Of a stretch of DNA of 31,713 nt, positions 30,340-31,713 are shown in pieces. A model generated the notes under the pieces. It made no database searches, was not told the origin of the DNA, and saw only the letters and a program-made list of their open reading frames with translations. Where the stretch lies: contig USGM01000022.1 of NCBI GenBank assembly GCA_900554205.1, positions 1 through 31,713 of the forward strand, in the 5' to 3' direction. The stretch is from an uncultured Lachnospiraceae bacterium (GTDB taxonomy: Bacteria; Bacillota; Clostridia; Lachnospirales; Lachnospiraceae). Made by a program: the position numbers and the translations under genes. The first letter of the stretch is position 1, and every line of letters starts with the position of its first letter.

Positions 30340-31461
30340 TCAGCGATATTCACAGAAGCCCTGCTCCATATGAAGCGTGTCGATCAGTTCACGACCGCCG
30401 GAAAACCTTCTGAAAATCTGGATGGTGCCGATTGCCGAGCCACCCGCCATAAGCGGGAATCTCGACAGCAGCCCATCCGGATTTTCGTATTTTAATGACT
30501 GCATCTGCGCCTTTGTGCAGCTGCCGGAAATCTTGATGACGGAGGTGCGGTTGCGCGCCGTGATATGCCAGATGTAGCGCTTGTTCGTCTCCTTGGTCTC
30601 CCATTTACAGCGGGAGAGTAAAAACGGCTGGAAGCCGTAACAGAAATCTTCGCCCATGTAGGAGAGCTGGATCAGCAGTTTGCGGCGCAGCGGGAAAAAG
30701 AGAAATCTCGGGCAGCAGCCGTTGACGGCAAGGGCGGAGTGCTTTAACTCCCTGCCGGTGCGTTCACTGGTCAGTCTGCCGCATGCAAACTGCATCCACG
30801 GACGGTTGAAGTTTCTTCCCCAATGCTTGTCGGCGTAGCCGTAGCTTGTCTCGGGGGTGACGGTATAGACTTCACCGTCGAGAAGAACCGTTCCCTTGAA
30901 AAAGCTCTTGATGCCCTCACCGTGCCAATAGCTGTCGAGAGCATTCAGAAACTGGAAGAGTGGACTTGCCAGAATGCCGCTGTGACAGGCAACGGCCTTG
31001 TACACCTCCAGATCCCATTCCATTGTCCCGGCATCCGTCATAAATGAGCGGTGCCTCGCCTCTTCTTCAGTAACATCTATGTAGCCGCTTATGCGGTTTT
31101 CGCTGTAAAAACAATCCTCTATCTGCATTACCAGCGGAGTCTTTGTGACCTTCAGGGAATTGATGGGGTAAAATGCGTGAAGCTGTCTGCCGTCATTGCC
31201 GTCAGCAGTCGGAAAGACTCCGGCCTTCACCATGACGTAGGAAGGACGCATGCCGCGCTTCCGGTAAAAGGGATGCTGGCCCAGAATGGGCTGATCGCTG
31301 CCAAGCCCGGGATTCATAATCAGATATTCCACGAAAAAAGTGCGGACGACACCTGTGTCTGCCTGAACTCCCGAGAAGGAGTGGAACCAGCGCATGTAGC
31401 CCCGCTTCGCAAGCCTTCCCTGCAGCATATATGCATTTCTTGTCAGATCCGACATATTCAT
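30340..31461 (-). CDS. Tocopherol-cyclase-like protein
   Basis: About 373 residues from ATG 31461; GGGGGA lies ten bases upstream, and the GTG at 31479 has a poorer site. The sequence resembles the tocopherol cyclase / CrtC-type two-barrel lipocalin-like fold: WFHSFSG at the start, FFVEYLIMNP, then the hallmark SYGYADKHWGRNF-RPWMQFACG, and ARNRTSVIKISGS near the end. There is no signal peptide or membrane segment. A gut Firmicute makes no tocopherol, so another hydrophobic ligand or reaction is likely, unknown here. It converges on the Rrf2 gene with a 14-base gap and has its own strong promoter. Confidence 0.7.
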   Translation of the reverse strand: MNMSDLTRNAYMLQGRLAKRGYMRWFHSFSGVQADTGVVRTFFVEYLIMNPGLGSDQPILGQHPFYRKRGMRPSYVMVKAGVFPTADGNDGRQLHAFYPINSLKVTKTPLVMQIEDCFYSENRISGYIDVTEEEARHRSFMTDAGTMEWDLEVYKAVACHSGILASPLFQFLNALDSYWHGEGIKSFFKGTVLLDGEVYTVTPETSYGYADKHWGRNFNRPWMQFACGRLTSERTGRELKHSALAVNGCCPRFLFFPLRRKLLIQLSYMGEDFCYGFQPFLLSRCKWETKETNKRYIWHITARNRTSVIKISGSCTKAQMQSLKYENPDGLLSRFPLMAGGSAIGTIQIFRRFSGGRELIDTLHMEQGFCEYR

Positions 31462-31499
31462 CAGACAGTATTCCCCCACACCTTGTAGTCGCTCTTCTT

Positions 31500-31528
31500 A
31501 TTATAATACTATATCTTGTAAATGACAA
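31500..31528 (-). promoter_or_regulatory. Promoter of the tocopherol-cyclase-like gene
   Basis: On the minus strand, TTGTCA (31528-31523), a 17-base spacer and a perfect TATAAT (31505-31500), about 40 bases before the start codon. Confidence 0.7.
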
Positions 31529-31582
31529 TAGTGTCGGGTGAAGTTTTGAAATTATTCGTAGCACCTTACGCTGGTTACTAGG

Positions 31583-31611
31583 TTGACAAATAAATAATTC
31601 TTTGCTATCCT
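31583..31611 (+). promoter_or_regulatory. Promoter pointing out of the window
   Basis: A perfect TTGACA (31583-31588), a 17-base spacer and TATCCT (31606-31611). No start codon with a ribosome site is evident before the window ends, so the gene it serves lies beyond 31713. Confidence 0.5.
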
Positions 31612-31713
31612 TTACTTATAAGCAGATTTTCTATTTTCAAATTTCTATGCTGGCGTAAGCCGATGTCTATGAATCCAGAGGAATCCCTGCTTAGATACCC
31701 AATGACAATCATA

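Noticed and set aside
1..31713. tRNA, rRNA or CRISPR arrays
   Set aside because: No cloverleaf with a TTCGA-type T-loop, no rRNA core sequence and no regular direct-repeat array was seen by eye; a tRNAscan or CRISPR search was not possible.

Overview
The window looks like a chromosomal segment of a low-to-medium GC gut Firmicute, most likely a Lachnospiraceae member of the Roseburia / Eubacterium rectale / Coprococcus type. Support: Gram-positive AGGAGG ribosome sites, lipoprotein signal peptides, a CBM26-GH13-ABC starch operon under a LacI regulator, a four-cysteine Rrf2 regulator linked to cysK and metNIQ, and consensus parS sites next to rsmG and parA. Genus is inference.

Layout. (1) 1-3844, visibly AT-rich, is an origin-proximal partition block: rsmG, a cytoplasmic DegS/DegU-type two-component pair, two consensus parS sites plus a third one-mismatch site inside the kinase gene, then parA/soj. 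No parB follows. (2) 3845-7200: a hairpin repeat, GC-richer fabH and a FabT-like marR, a second partial repeat, then a decayed IS1634-type element. The rest of a fab operon is absent. (3) 7200-10422: a 720-residue lipoprotein, a small secreted protein and a small zinc-ribbon protein. (4) 10513-14926: a SASA-family acetylesterase, a YdjG/YdjH-like membrane pair, and a convergent XRE regulator. (5) 14927-22289: a maltodextrin/starch operon (CBM26 surface protein, binding lipoprotein, two permeases, intracellular GH13) with LacI-type operators at its promoter and the lacI gene at its end. No ATPase is encoded. (6) 22304-26075: truA, an lspA-like peptidase, then carbamate kinase and aroA on the minus strand. 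(7) 26209-30325: cysK, metNIQ and an Rrf2 regulator, with a matching inverted repeat at the cysK promoter and a half-copy before metN. (8) A minus-strand tocopherol-cyclase-like gene closes the window.

The most unusual signal is not a gene. A dispersed intergenic element occurs as two full 92-nt copies (3850-3941 and, inverted, 23076-23167), one copy cut by the window edge (1-51) and one core-only copy (4991-5010). The two full copies keep identical flanks and identical geometry, but four consecutive base pairs of one stem have been exchanged by compensatory double changes. This indicates selection for a folded structure. Two other short dispersed repeats, of 27 nt (identical) and 38 nt (34 identical), link the parA/fabH region with the 10-kb region; both lie at transcription or translation start regions.
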